64,000 nucleotides of DNA from a bacterium 1XD8-76 (GCA_003611955.1 RAZE01000002.1:186001-250000), one strand, 5' to 3'. Shown: positions 35,025 to 43,994, counted from the first letter of the stretch. Notes: generated by a model from the sequence alone, not told the origin. Program-made: numbers and translations.

Positions 35025-35146
35025 ACATCCGAGCAACAATAAACAAACTGCAATCCGCTTTGATTGCAAAAGGCTATATCTATAAAATAAACACTTTCAA
35101 ATTCTACAGCGATCAGCAGAAAGGAAGCGAAAATGAAGTGCTCTGA
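35021..35146 (+). CDS. Truncated phage protein remnant
   Basis: 41 residues, MNIRATINKLQSALIAKGYI then FKFYSDQQKGSENEVL. Relatives I recall continue for about 40 more residues after FYSDQQ. Here the frame ends over the next gene's ribosome site, so the C-terminal half appears deleted. Confidence 0.4.
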   Translation: MNIRATINKLQSALIAKGYIYKINTFKFYSDQQKGSENEVL

Positions 35147-35399
35147 ATTAAAAAAAGGAGATACAGTAGTATTTAATGTTACGGTTTATTCCGGAGGTAA
35201 AGAAGAAGTATATGACGGAAATGTAATTTATGTTGATAATGAGAGGAAAGCTGTTTGTGTCTGCTATTTGGAGGGATATAAGTCAAGAAGTGACATTATC
35301 CCATTTGAAAAGATGATTGCAAAGGCAGATGAAAACGGGGAAGAAATGCTTTTTGGTGGATGGATTAGAGGGAAAAGTGTTCTGTTAGAAGCTGAATAG
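35133..35399 (+). CDS. Hypothetical phage protein
   Basis: 88 residues, beta-rich (begins MKCSELKKGDTVVFNVTVYS). AAAGGAAG precedes the start. Function unknown. Confidence 0.55.
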   Translation: MKCSELKKGDTVVFNVTVYSGGKEEVYDGNVIYVDNERKAVCVCYLEGYKSRSDIIPFEKMIAKADENGEEMLFGGWIRGKSVLLEAE

Positions 35400-35458
35400 C
35401 TGTTCGCAGGCAGAAGTGTTGAAGTGGTTTGCGGGGAAGTGGAATGAGGTGAAAGAAA

Positions 35459-35827
35459 ATGAGTGATAAAGAGAGAATAGAACAGCTTGAAAAAGAACTT
35501 GAAGAGTTAAAAAATGCAAGCGAGTATTATAGAGATGAATGTAACAGCTTTTGGGCTGATTTAAGGAAAAGGCAGAAATTTAACTTAGAGATTGCACAGA
35601 AGATTGTCAAAACAGACAGCAAGGCGATAGCAAATATTATTCTGAATATGTATTTTGGGAAAATGCCGAGCGACAGTTGCGGATTTTGTGAGATTTTTGG
35701 CTTGAAAGGAATAGGCTGCTGCAAAGAGAATTTGCGTTGTACTGACTGCATAGATAACTTCCTGCGACAGCATTATTCTGGAGAAAGTCAAGTGGTTTGT
35801 GAAAGAATGGGAGAAAAGGAAGAATGA
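35459..35827 (+). CDS. Hypothetical protein with coiled coil and Cys cluster
   Basis: 122 residues. A coiled-coil N-terminus (RIEQLEKELEELKN) is followed by a Cys-rich domain (CGFCEIFGLKGIGCC...CTDC). AGGTGAAAG precedes the start. The 3' end overlaps the next gene by 4 bp. Confidence 0.55.
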   Translation: MSDKERIEQLEKELEELKNASEYYRDECNSFWADLRKRQKFNLEIAQKIVKTDSKAIANIILNMYFGKMPSDSCGFCEIFGLKGIGCCKENLRCTDCIDNFLRQHYSGESQVVCERMGEKEE

Positions 35828-36114
35828 GTAATGATTTGATTAGCAGAAATGCGTTGCTTAAAAAAATGACTGACAGAACATTTAGCTCTTATTTGCATGA
35901 ATATCGACATTATCAAAATACGGTCAAAGATATGCCTACCGCCTATGACGTGGATAAGGTTGTGGAGCGGCTGGAAGAAAATGCAGAATATTTCCAGAGC
36001 GAAGCGGACGGACTTGCACAAGTGGGAAACTGGGGAACAGCGGCAGATTTAGAGGGAAGAGCAAAAGCATACAGAGATGCAGTTGAAATCGTAAAATCTG
36101 GCGGCATTGAGTGA
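35824..36114 (+). CDS. Hypothetical phage protein
   Basis: 96 residues with MSNDLISRNALLKKM and PTAYDVDKVVERLEE, motifs found in many Clostridia phage proteins of unknown role. It is translationally coupled to the gene upstream. Confidence 0.6.
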   Translation: MSNDLISRNALLKKMTDRTFSSYLHEYRHYQNTVKDMPTAYDVDKVVERLEENAEYFQSEADGLAQVGNWGTAADLEGRAKAYRDAVEIVKSGGIE

Positions 36115-36360
36115 AATCGGTGAGGTTAGAAAATGAAAAGAAAACATCATAGAGGGCAACGGCATTACAGCGGAAAAGAATTGTTGGAGTTATGTAAAGC
36201 CGAAAGACAGGAACGTGAAAAAAGATTGGCAGAATCAAAGTGGGGAGAAGAGGATTGTTTTGGACGTCCGATTGTATGTTATCCGTATTCTTTATTTTGC
36301 GGATTTAATGGAATATCTGTATCTTGAATGAAATCGGTGAGTATATGGGCGGTGGTTGAA
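36112..36360 (+). repeat. Duplicated intergenic ribosome-site modules
   Basis: TGAAATCGGTGAG is present at 36112-36124 and 36329-36341. TATGGGCGGTGGTTGAA at 36344-36360 is an exact copy of 33841-33857. These short repeats flank small genes and suggest cassette shuffling or duplication. Between 36328 and 36449 no convincing gene is seen, apart from a possible 23-codon ORF at 36375. Confidence 0.7.
36133..36327 (+). CDS. Small basic hypothetical protein
   Basis: 64 residues, N-terminal MKRKHHRGQRHYSGKELLEL. A weak GGTGAGG ribosome site precedes it. No function assigned. Confidence 0.45.
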   Translation: MKRKHHRGQRHYSGKELLELCKAERQEREKRLAESKWGEEDCFGRPIVCYPYSLFCGFNGISVS

Positions 36361-36449
36361 TGAACGGAGGATAATGGTGGAATCGCTCATTGGAAGGCCA
36401 AGAGGTCAAATGGTAATTATATTAAATACAATTTTGCGGAGGTAACAGA

Positions 36450-36812
36450 ATGAAGGAAAGCAGAGCATTGGAAAATATTATATCGATAAAGTCAGAGATT
36501 CAATACGGGTCAAATGATATAAAACAAATGAAGAGAATTAAATGCGATAGTTTAAATATTGCAATTAAAGCTCTTGAAGAAATTCAGCAGTACAGAGCAA
36601 TCGGCACAGTCGAGGAATGTCGGGAGGCAAGGGAAAGGCAGATACCGAAGAAAATTATCTTAAATTCAGAAGATGATATGGAATACGAGGACTATATCTG
36701 CCCGAATTGCAAAGATATTTTGCAACAGAGAAGAAAAGGAGCAACGAGAATTACGATTTACAAATTCAAATTTTGCCATAATTGCGGTCAAAGCTTGGAT
36801 TGGTCTGAATAG
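36450..36812 (+). CDS. Phage protein with C-terminal zinc ribbon
   Basis: 120 residues. The N-terminal half is helical (ALENIISIKSEIQYGS), the C-terminal half has CPNCKDILQQR and CHNCGQSLDW, a zinc ribbon. GCGGAGG precedes the start. Confidence 0.6.
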   Translation: MKESRALENIISIKSEIQYGSNDIKQMKRIKCDSLNIAIKALEEIQQYRAIGTVEECREARERQIPKKIILNSEDDMEYEDYICPNCKDILQQRRKGATRITIYKFKFCHNCGQSLDWSE

Positions 36813-36844
36813 GTGCGGTTGTTTTGATAGAAAGGAGTGAGGGA

Positions 36845-37033
36845 ATGAAAATGTTACCTTGTCCGTTATGCGGAAAGAAACCAATTATAGAGCATTGGAG
36901 TAGCGGAGGAATTATGTATATGGTTAAGTGTAATAATACTGATTGCCCCGTACCCGATAATAGTTATCCGACTGGGAGTAAATTAGAAAATGTTATAGAG
37001 GAATGGAATGGGAGGATTTTGAAATGTCTATGA
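36845..37033 (+). CDS. Lar-like restriction-alleviation family protein
   Basis: 62 residues: LPCPLCGKKP, then VKCNNTDCP and IEEWNGR, the Lar-family zinc-finger pattern (CPxCG ... C..C ... WN). Lar of the Rac prophage moderates type I restriction; here the small size and Cys spacing support only family membership. GAAAGGAG precedes the ATG at 36845. Confidence 0.6.
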   Translation: MKMLPCPLCGKKPIIEHWSSGGIMYMVKCNNTDCPVPDNSYPTGSKLENVIEEWNGRILKCL

Positions 37034-37422
37034 TCAGTGAACAGGTAAATGAATTGAGGAAAGCAGCAAAATGGTTTGAGGGTGCGTGTTTTCCAGAGGC
37101 CGTTAAACTTTTGGATGAAGCCGCCGACACTATAGAATCCTTATCCGCAAAGCTGGCGACAGCAAATATGGAGTGCTCATCGGCGTATTATGGCAATGGG
37201 TGGATTCCATGCAGTGAGCGGTTGCCGGTAACAGCGGAATATATGGAATTTGAGCCAACTCCCTATATGAAGCGGTTGGAGATTGCCTATATGACTGATA
37301 CGGTTGAATATCTAATTGGATTTTATGATGGGTGTAAATGGATGGATAAGCACCACAATATTATCAAAAATGTGATTGCGTGGAAACCATTCTTGAAATT
37401 GCCAGAGGAGTATCATGGATAA
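37024..37422 (+). CDS. DUF551-type phage protein
   Basis: 132 residues. The middle carries NGWIPCSERLPVTAEY and the end AWKPFLKLPEEYHG, the DUF551 signature. The N-terminus is helical. GGGAGG lies upstream of the ATG at 37024. Confidence 0.65.
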   Translation: MSMISEQVNELRKAAKWFEGACFPEAVKLLDEAADTIESLSAKLATANMECSSAYYGNGWIPCSERLPVTAEYMEFEPTPYMKRLEIAYMTDTVEYLIGFYDGCKWMDKHHNIIKNVIAWKPFLKLPEEYHG

Positions 37423-37536
37423 TAGATAAAGAAAATTAAAAAGGAGAGCGCTTTCGCAACCCTCCCAACCGAACATATGTATCATAACATAATTATGACA
37501 AAAATTCAAATAGTTTTTTTAAGGAGGCGGTGCGGA

Positions 37537-38283
37537 ATGCAAAAAATTGATACCAACAAGATCATGGCTCTTAAGGATGCAGGATGGACGGCGGAAGCGA
37601 TTGCTGAGGACATGGGCTTGGGATTGGAGGCTGTGGAGAATGCGATTGCTGAATGTGAGGATCAGAAGGGACAGGCACTGGCGGAAGAGGGGGATGACAG
37701 GATAGAGGACCAAGAAACAGAATATGTCATGGTATCAACTGATTTTTTTAAAGAAATGTATGAGAAGGCAGCGGAAATCGGTGCCAAGGAAGCCCTGAAA
37801 ACTTTTGAGCAGGAGCGGAAGAGGGAAAACAATAGCCGGGTAGACCGCCGGCTCCGTAACACGAAGCTGCTCCTTCGGAACTATCATGCCCTGAAGGAAC
37901 ATGCAGAGCATTCTGTATTCGGCAGGACACAGATGGAAGAATCAGCGGCGAACATACTGGAATCAATGATGTCCATTTATGATGATGAGGTTGTCATAGA
38001 GAGTATCAAACGCAGCGCCACTAGGACCGCGGTCATCGTGTCACATATCGATACGATGTTTGGGCTTTATGCGGCATATTGTGAGCGAGCAAGAAATCCT
38101 GATGTCGAAAAACGACGCTATGAGATCCTGTGGGACATGTATATGGCGCGGGAAGTCCTGTCCATAGAAGAGATAGCGGAGAAGCAGCATATCTCTGCCA
38201 GGAAGGTATATTTCGATCTGAAAGATGCCACTGAAAGGCTGTCTGCCCTTATTTTCGGTGTAGACGGTTTGAATATTCAGTAG
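37537..38283 (+). CDS. Late-gene regulator (sigma-70 region 4-like / ArpU/RinA type)
   Basis: 248 residues. An N-terminal HTH-like segment (LKDAGWTAEAIAEDMGLG) and a C-terminal sigma-region-4-like helix-turn-helix (REVLSIEEIAEKQHISARKV). It sits immediately before the late promoter and the terminase small subunit, the usual place for ArpU/RinA-like late activators. GGAGGCGG precedes the ATG at 37537; the in-frame ATG at 37477 has no SD. It probably switches on the structural operon. Confidence 0.7.
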   Translation: MQKIDTNKIMALKDAGWTAEAIAEDMGLGLEAVENAIAECEDQKGQALAEEGDDRIEDQETEYVMVSTDFFKEMYEKAAEIGAKEALKTFEQERKRENNSRVDRRLRNTKLLLRNYHALKEHAEHSVFGRTQMEESAANILESMMSIYDDEVVIESIKRSATRTAVIVSHIDTMFGLYAAYCERARNPDVEKRRYEILWDMYMAREVLSIEEIAEKQHISARKVYFDLKDATERLSALIFGVDGLNIQ

Positions 38284-38342
38284 ATCCAGAGAAAATATCC
38301 ATAAATGATAGGGGGATTCCATGAACGTTCGGTCAGTATCCC

Positions 38343-38360
38343 ATGTTCAAAAAATGTTCA
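38343..38360 (+). promoter_or_regulatory. Direct repeat upstream of the late promoter
   Basis: ATGTTCA occurs at 38343-38349 and 38354-38360, 11 bp apart (one helical turn), directly abutting the -35 at 38361. This looks like an activator site, possibly for the product of the adjacent regulator gene. Confidence 0.55.
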
Positions 38361-38389
38361 TTGACTATGCAATTCAAAAGTGAGATAAT
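38361..38389 (+). promoter_or_regulatory. Late promoter
   Basis: TTGACT and GATAAT with 17-bp spacing. The predicted start is about 38396, just upstream of a terminator hairpin. Confidence 0.65.
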
Positions 38390-38417
38390 CGTATTGTAAA
38401 ATTTTATCAATATGAAT

Positions 38418-38451
38418 GGGGCAGATGCTGAGTGGTATCTGCTCCTTTTTT
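38418..38451 (+). terminator. Leader terminator downstream of the late promoter
   Basis: GGGGCAGAT pairs with ATCTGCTCC around a 10-nt loop, followed by six T residues. It lies about 25 nt after the predicted start site and 50 nt before the terminase gene, so full late expression needs read-through or antitermination; alternatively it ends the upstream operon. Confidence 0.7.
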
Positions 38452-38501
38452 GTTTCGCTCAGGCAAATGCAAATCAAAAAACAGCAGTGAGGTGGTGATA
38501 A

Positions 38502-39407
38502 ATGGCAAGACCAAGAAGCCCTGACAGAGACAAAGCAAGGCAGCTCTGGCTGGAAAGCGGAAAAAGCCGCCTGCTGAAAAGTATCGCGGAGGAGTTGCAG
38601 GTATCAGAGGAACAGGTAAGGAAGTGGAAGAGTCAGGATAAATGGGATAAAGTAACGTTACTAAAAGGGAATAGTAACGTTACTAAAAACAACCATAAAG
38701 AAAATGATAAAGAAAAAGCCATTGCGGATGAAGTTGCCCAAGTGATAGAAAATCCAGAATTAACAGATAAGCAGAGGCTTTTTTGTTGTTTATATGTTAA
38801 ATGCTTCAATGCGACTAAAGCATACCAGAAAGCATATGGAGTGGATTATGCTACGGCACTGGCTGCAGGACCAAGATTATTAGGAAATGTTAGGGTAAAA
38901 GCGGAAATCCGCCGCTTAAAACAGAACCGCCTTAATCGCGAAATGTTATCCGAAGAGGATATATTTCAGAAGTATATGGATATAGCCTTTGCAGATATCA
39001 CTGACTATGTGGAGTTCGGGCGAGAGACAATTCCTGTCATGGGTCCGTTTGGTCCCATCGTTATGAAAGATGAAGAAACCGGTGAAAAAATAGAGGTCAA
39101 AAAAGAAGTGAATGTTGTCCGTTTCAAGGAATCATGTAATATTGATGGGACACTGATCAGTGAGGTTAAGCAGGGGAAAGATGGGGCGAGTATAAAACTT
39201 GCCGATCGTATGAAAGCGCTTGACTGGATCTCTGGACATATGGATTTGGCGACAGCGGAGCAAAAAGCGAGAATAGAAGTCCTGAGATCAAAAGTGGTTC
39301 AAAAAGATATAAACAAAGAAATGACACAGGATTGGAAAACGGCGATCATCGAGATATCGAAGCGGAGGAAAGAAAAAGTAGATGGAAGACCTGATGAATG
39401 CCCTTGA
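38502..39407 (+). CDS. terS: Terminase small subunit
   Basis: 301 residues. The N-terminal HTH starts MARPRSPDRDKARQLWLESG, then LTDKQRLFCCLYVKCFNATK begins the PBSX XtmA/Terminase_2-type core. It recognises pac/cos and recruits TerL. GTGAGGTGGTG lies upstream. Its end overlaps the large subunit start. Confidence 0.82.
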   Translation: MARPRSPDRDKARQLWLESGKSRLLKSIAEELQVSEEQVRKWKSQDKWDKVTLLKGNSNVTKNNHKENDKEKAIADEVAQVIENPELTDKQRLFCCLYVKCFNATKAYQKAYGVDYATALAAGPRLLGNVRVKAEIRRLKQNRLNREMLSEEDIFQKYMDIAFADITDYVEFGRETIPVMGPFGPIVMKDEETGEKIEVKKEVNVVRFKESCNIDGTLISEVKQGKDGASIKLADRMKALDWISGHMDLATAEQKARIEVLRSKVVQKDINKEMTQDWKTAIIEISKRRKEKVDGRPDECP

Positions 39408-40830
39408 GATTTATTACGATGATCCGGCGGCCTTCCTGGAAGATCTTCTAGGTATGAAATGTGACAGCTGGCAGGAGGAAGTCGCGGCGGATGTCGCAGC
39501 TTATCCTAAAGTTACAGTGAAATCCGGTCAGGGTGTTGGTAAGACAGCGCTGGAAGCCGGTCTTATCATATGGTTTCTTGTATGTAGACCCTATTCTAAA
39601 GTGATTGCCACGGCGCCGACCATGCAACAGCTTTATGATGTTCTTTGGGCAGAAATAGCGAAATGGCTAAGCTCTTCACTGATAAAGAACCTGCTTACTT
39701 GGACAAAAACAAAAATTTATATGGCGGGGGATTCGGAGCGCTGGTTCGCAGTCGCAAAGACGGCGACAAAACCAGAGAATATGCAGGGATTCCACGAAGA
39801 TCATATGTTGATAGTAGTGGATGAGGCATCCGGCGTCGCGGATCCGATCATGGAGGCAATATTGGGAACACTGACGGGTTGGGATAATAAATTACTCCTG
39901 ATGAGCAATCCAACCAAGACCAGTGGCGCATTTTATGACAGCCATATGGCAAACCGGGCGCTGTATCGGTGCCATACGGTAAACTCTGAGAATAGCCGAC
40001 GCACTGACAAGGACAATATCGCGGCTATGAAGCGGAAGTACGGAGAAAACAGCAATGTGGTTCGTGTCCGTGTATATGGAGAGTTTCCAGAACAGGAAGA
40101 TGATGTTTTTATTTCTCTTATCGATATTGAACAATGTAGCAATAAAAGATACGAGTTGCCGGAAGAAAAATATTCGTCTTTTATTATTTTTGGCGTTGAC
40201 GTTGCAAGATTTGGGGATGATGAAACTGTTATATACAGAAACGCCAAAGGAAGAATCAGACTGGCTAAAAGTTATCGTGGTCAGGATTTGATGCGAACTG
40301 TTGGAGAGATAGTGGCATTATACAAGCAAACTATTAAAGATTTTCCAGAATATAAGGGAGGAATTTATGTGAATATCGATGATACTGGTCTTGGTGGAGG
40401 AGTAACAGATCGATTAAATGAGGTGAAAAGAGAACAATCTCTAAATAGATTATTTGTAATCCCTATCAATGCAGCAGAAAAAATTGAAACAGATACCAAA
40501 GATGGTAAAGATGCTGCAGATCATTATAATAATCTGACTACGCATATGTGGGCGGTTCTTCGAGATCTTCTTAGGAACAGAGAGATAGAAATTGCAGATG
40601 ATTCAGATAGTATTGCGCAACTTGCTTCAAGAAAATATTTCATGGCTTCAAACGGAAAGCTTGAGCTTGAAAGCAAGAAAGAAATGAAGAAAAGAAATCT
40701 TCCATCTCCAGACAGGGGGGATGCAATGGCTCTGTCAGTATATCTTGGAAAAATTAAAAAATATACAGGAAGTGTGCCAAGCAGTGATGCTATTAACGGT
40801 CTTAATAAATCAAGCTATTGGAGAAGGTGA
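39382..40830 (+). CDS. terL: Terminase large subunit
   Basis: 482 residues. The ATPase has Walker A KSGQGVGKTALEA and Walker B MLIVVDEASG; the nuclease domain has GVDVARFGDDETVI and a late acidic DRGDAMAL. It packages and cuts phage DNA. GGAGG is about 14 bp upstream of the ATG; a second ATG at 39394 is possible. Length is normal. Confidence 0.85.
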   Translation: MEDLMNALEIYYDDPAAFLEDLLGMKCDSWQEEVAADVAAYPKVTVKSGQGVGKTALEAGLIIWFLVCRPYSKVIATAPTMQQLYDVLWAEIAKWLSSSLIKNLLTWTKTKIYMAGDSERWFAVAKTATKPENMQGFHEDHMLIVVDEASGVADPIMEAILGTLTGWDNKLLLMSNPTKTSGAFYDSHMANRALYRCHTVNSENSRRTDKDNIAAMKRKYGENSNVVRVRVYGEFPEQEDDVFISLIDIEQCSNKRYELPEEKYSSFIIFGVDVARFGDDETVIYRNAKGRIRLAKSYRGQDLMRTVGEIVALYKQTIKDFPEYKGGIYVNIDDTGLGGGVTDRLNEVKREQSLNRLFVIPINAAEKIETDTKDGKDAADHYNNLTTHMWAVLRDLLRNREIEIADDSDSIAQLASRKYFMASNGKLELESKKEMKKRNLPSPDRGDAMALSVYLGKIKKYTGSVPSSDAINGLNKSSYWRR

Positions 40831-40841
40831 GGTGAGGACAG

Positions 40842-42254
40842 ATGGCTGAAAACAAAGAGATTGGACGTATAGGACAGCGACGATATGGAGGAACCATATA
40901 CGAAGAGTTTTTGCCGGAGTTGAGAGGGCACAGAGGGATAGCGGCCTACACGGAAATGTCTGAGAATGATGATATAGTGGGAGCTATTCTTTTTGCTATA
41001 GAGATGCTGGTTAGGCAGTGTGACTGGAACGTGGAACCTGGTGGGGATACGGCAAAGGATAAAGAAGCTGCTGAGTTTGTGGAAACCTGTATGAACGATA
41101 TGCAGGATACCTGGATAGACACCATTTCTGAAATATTGTCTTTCCTCACATACGGATGGAGCTACCATGAGATTGTGTATAAGCGACGGATGGGGAACAC
41201 CAAGGATCCACGGACAAAGAGCAAATATAGTGATGGGCTGATCGGTTGGAGGAAACTGCCTATTAGAGCGCAGGAAACACTTTATCAGTGGGAGTACGAC
41301 AATGAGGATAATCTGTTGGGAATGACGCAGATGCCGCCTCCTGATTTTGGTACTTTCACGATACCCATTGAGAAGGCCCTGCTATTTCGCACAAAGTCAA
41401 GAAAGAATAATCCGGAAGGCAGGAGTATCCTGAGGAACGCATACCGTCCATGGTATTTCAAACGGCGCATACAGGAGATTGAAGGGATTGGCATTGAAAG
41501 AGACCTGGCTGGTTTGCCAGTCATACACACTCCAGATGGAGTTGATCCGTGGGATGAAAACATACCGGATAATGTTAAAAGATACGCAAAATTGCAGGGT
41601 ATGGTGAGAGGCATCAGAAGGGATGAAATGGAGGGGCTTGTTCTTCCGGCAGGATATGAATTTGAACTTTTAAGCACTGGAGGCACCAGACAATTTGATA
41701 CAAATGCGATCATTAACCGCTATGATACCCGAATTGCAATGACGGTACTGGCGGATTTTATTTTTCTGGGGCACGATAAAACCGGTAGCTGGGCATTGAG
41801 TTCCGATAAGACGGAGCTGTTTGCTGTTGCCATAGGGGCGTTTCTGGATATTATCTGTCAGACGTTCAACAGTCAGGGTATACCAGCGTTGATTGATATT
41901 AACGGCCAACATTTCGCTGGTATCACAGAGTATCCTAAAATGACACACGGAGATATTGAGGATGCTGACATCACAAAGGTGGCAGCGTTCATCAGAGACA
42001 TGACTGGTATAGGCGTCCTGATACCAGATGATGGCTTAGAGGATTACATTCGGCAGGTGGGGCATCTCCCAGAAAGGACCTCTGACACCAGGGAGCTTGA
42101 TCGGACGAGGCAGGATCAGCAGGAGCAGAACCAGCCGCCAGAGCCGGAGACAGCAGCAGGTGTTGAACCAGACAAAGATGAAGTTCCGGACAAGAAAGTT
42201 GAGGAGGCCAAGAAACGGCTGGGGAGGAAAATTGACGTATGGGATTCCGGATGA
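40842..42254 (+). CDS. Portal protein (DUF935 / Mu gp29-like)
   Basis: 470 residues. The DUF935 core includes ELRGHRGIAAYTEMSENDDI, ERDLAGLPVIHTPDGV and FIFLGHDKTGSWALSSDKT, recognisable from Mu-like portals. It forms the dodecameric packaging ring. AGGTGAGGA precedes the start. The C-terminus is Gln/Glu rich. Its stop overlaps the MuF gene. Confidence 0.83.
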   Translation: MAENKEIGRIGQRRYGGTIYEEFLPELRGHRGIAAYTEMSENDDIVGAILFAIEMLVRQCDWNVEPGGDTAKDKEAAEFVETCMNDMQDTWIDTISEILSFLTYGWSYHEIVYKRRMGNTKDPRTKSKYSDGLIGWRKLPIRAQETLYQWEYDNEDNLLGMTQMPPPDFGTFTIPIEKALLFRTKSRKNNPEGRSILRNAYRPWYFKRRIQEIEGIGIERDLAGLPVIHTPDGVDPWDENIPDNVKRYAKLQGMVRGIRRDEMEGLVLPAGYEFELLSTGGTRQFDTNAIINRYDTRIAMTVLADFIFLGHDKTGSWALSSDKTELFAVAIGAFLDIICQTFNSQGIPALIDINGQHFAGITEYPKMTHGDIEDADITKVAAFIRDMTGIGVLIPDDGLEDYIRQVGHLPERTSDTRELDRTRQDQQEQNQPPEPETAAGVEPDKDEVPDKKVEEAKKRLGRKIDVWDSG

Positions 42255-43714
42255 TTCCACCAAAAAGGGTGAGAAAAGTAAAAACAAAGAATGGTCAGGA
42301 AGTTCTTCGACGACTGGAAGAGTACCTGGAAAGTGCCGCTGTTACTGGGGAGCCTATAGAAATCTTGTGTGGTTTTTGGAAGGATCAGCAGGATGCCATT
42401 ACATATCAGGAATTAAGACAGGCCGTTAAAGAGGGATCTGTAAGCCAAGAATTATTGAGGCTATGGCAACAGGATTATTCTATTCTGGTGGAGGGAACTC
42501 TCAGCAAATTGTGGACGGATGCAATCACAGCCGGGCCAGCGGGACAACCTATTCTTGATGGCATTGCTTTTGAACTCAACATGCAGACGTCAGGAATATT
42601 GAACTGGATCCGAGAACGTGGTGCAGAGTTTGTCACGGCGAGTACAAAGGATCAGAAAGATGCCATTGCGGCACTTCTGACGAAGAAAATGCGCGATGGC
42701 CACACGGTAGATGAACTCTCCAGACTGATCCGTCCCTGTATCGGACTGACAGAAGGTGATGCAAAGGCAGCTGTGAAGTTTTATGATAGCATTGTGGCGA
42801 CACTGAAAAAAGATCATCCACGGATGAAACCGGAAAGTATACGGAGAAAAGCGCTTGATGCTACACAGAAGTATGCGGAGAGGAAACACAGGGCGCGGGC
42901 AATGACGATTGCTCAGACCGAAAGCGCCTTTGCATATAACCGCGGTGCAGACGAGGGAATCAGGCAGGCACAGGAACAGAATTTGCTTGGAAAGTGTAAA
43001 AAACGCTGGAATACATCGGGAGATGATCAGGTCTGCAAATTGTGTGCATCCTTGGATGGCGTGGAAATTGATATGGACTCTGATTTTGAAATCGGAGGAA
43101 AGCTTTTGTTCAATGGACAGCATTTATTACCGCCGGCACATCCCCGGTGCGCATGTGCAGTGGAATACATTGAGGTTTCACCGCCTGCATTCCTAGGCGC
43201 GGGAGGTGCAGATGATTTCCAGACGGGGGAAAATGCTGGCACTAATATGCAGAAACTTGGGGAGATCGATCCGGAAAAGACGGAGGAGGCTTTGGAGTAT
43301 TATGGGGATTTGTTCCGGGAGGATATGGTGGAAAATGTGGTTGTCATTGATAAAGCCGGGAATTTGTACCATGCGGCAGGCAGTTCGACAAGCGTAAGTA
43401 TTAGCGGCATTGACATGGCAGGCGCATCTATAACCCATAACCATCCGCTTACTAATGGGATTGTATCTTTTGGGGAAGAAGATTTTCAGTTTATGAAAGA
43501 GAACCCCAACATAGCAAAACTGCAGGCAGTGAATAAATATTATACATATAGTGCGGTTCCACTGGATAAAATCAAGGAAATATCTTATAATGAGATATAC
43601 CGTGAGGCACTTATACATGGCATGGAAGCAGTTGGGGAAGATCTACAGCACCTGGCTATGGAAGCGCTTGCGGAAAAGGGGGGTGTTATCTATGCCAGGA
43701 AAGCAGTTAAGTGA
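42239..43714 (+). CDS. MuF minor head protein fused to a JAB/JAMM-like domain
   Basis: 491 residues. The N-terminal two-thirds is the phage head morphogenesis (Mu gpF) module, with the conserved zinc-like tail CKLCASLDGVEID and HPRCACAVEYIE near 265-315. The last 150 residues form an extra domain with VIDKAGNLYHAAG and THNHPLTNGIVSFGEEDF, close to the JAMM motif (HxHP then Ser and an acid). MuF proteins carrying such extra domains have been described as polymorphic toxins delivered with the phage head. A small overlapping gene follows and could be the immunity partner. Whether the domain is a protease or a toxin is inference. Confidence 0.75.
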   Translation: MGFRMIPPKRVRKVKTKNGQEVLRRLEEYLESAAVTGEPIEILCGFWKDQQDAITYQELRQAVKEGSVSQELLRLWQQDYSILVEGTLSKLWTDAITAGPAGQPILDGIAFELNMQTSGILNWIRERGAEFVTASTKDQKDAIAALLTKKMRDGHTVDELSRLIRPCIGLTEGDAKAAVKFYDSIVATLKKDHPRMKPESIRRKALDATQKYAERKHRARAMTIAQTESAFAYNRGADEGIRQAQEQNLLGKCKKRWNTSGDDQVCKLCASLDGVEIDMDSDFEIGGKLLFNGQHLLPPAHPRCACAVEYIEVSPPAFLGAGGADDFQTGENAGTNMQKLGEIDPEKTEEALEYYGDLFREDMVENVVVIDKAGNLYHAAGSSTSVSISGIDMAGASITHNHPLTNGIVSFGEEDFQFMKENPNIAKLQAVNKYYTYSAVPLDKIKEISYNEIYREALIHGMEAVGEDLQHLAMEALAEKGGVIYARKAVK

Positions 43715-43994
43715 GCAGGAGAAAAAGGAATATGATGCAATACTTAATGAATGGATGGGAAAAATAGATGAAATACCATCTTATGAGGAACGTAAGGGTG
43801 GAAATTGCTTGGATAATGGATATAACGGGATTTATACGGAACTCGAGAGAATTTATAGGCCTAAGCTGGATAAGATTCTTGGAAGGGATGGCCAAGTGGA
43901 AAAGGAGACTCAGTCAACCTCAAAAATAAAGAAATTTTCTGACATGATAGTGCGGAATACGAATGGGTTCCCGGAATTGCCCAAAACGAAATAA
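43692..43994 (+). CDS. Small protein after the MuF-JAMM gene, possible immunity partner
   Basis: 100 residues (begins MPGKQLSEQEKKEYDAILNE), helical and charged, overlapping the MuF gene by 23 bp. Its position matches that of immunity genes after MuF-type toxins. It may also be a small head accessory protein. No family recognised. Confidence 0.5.
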   Translation: MPGKQLSEQEKKEYDAILNEWMGKIDEIPSYEERKGGNCLDNGYNGIYTELERIYRPKLDKILGRDGQVEKETQSTSKIKKFSDMIVRNTNGFPELPKTK

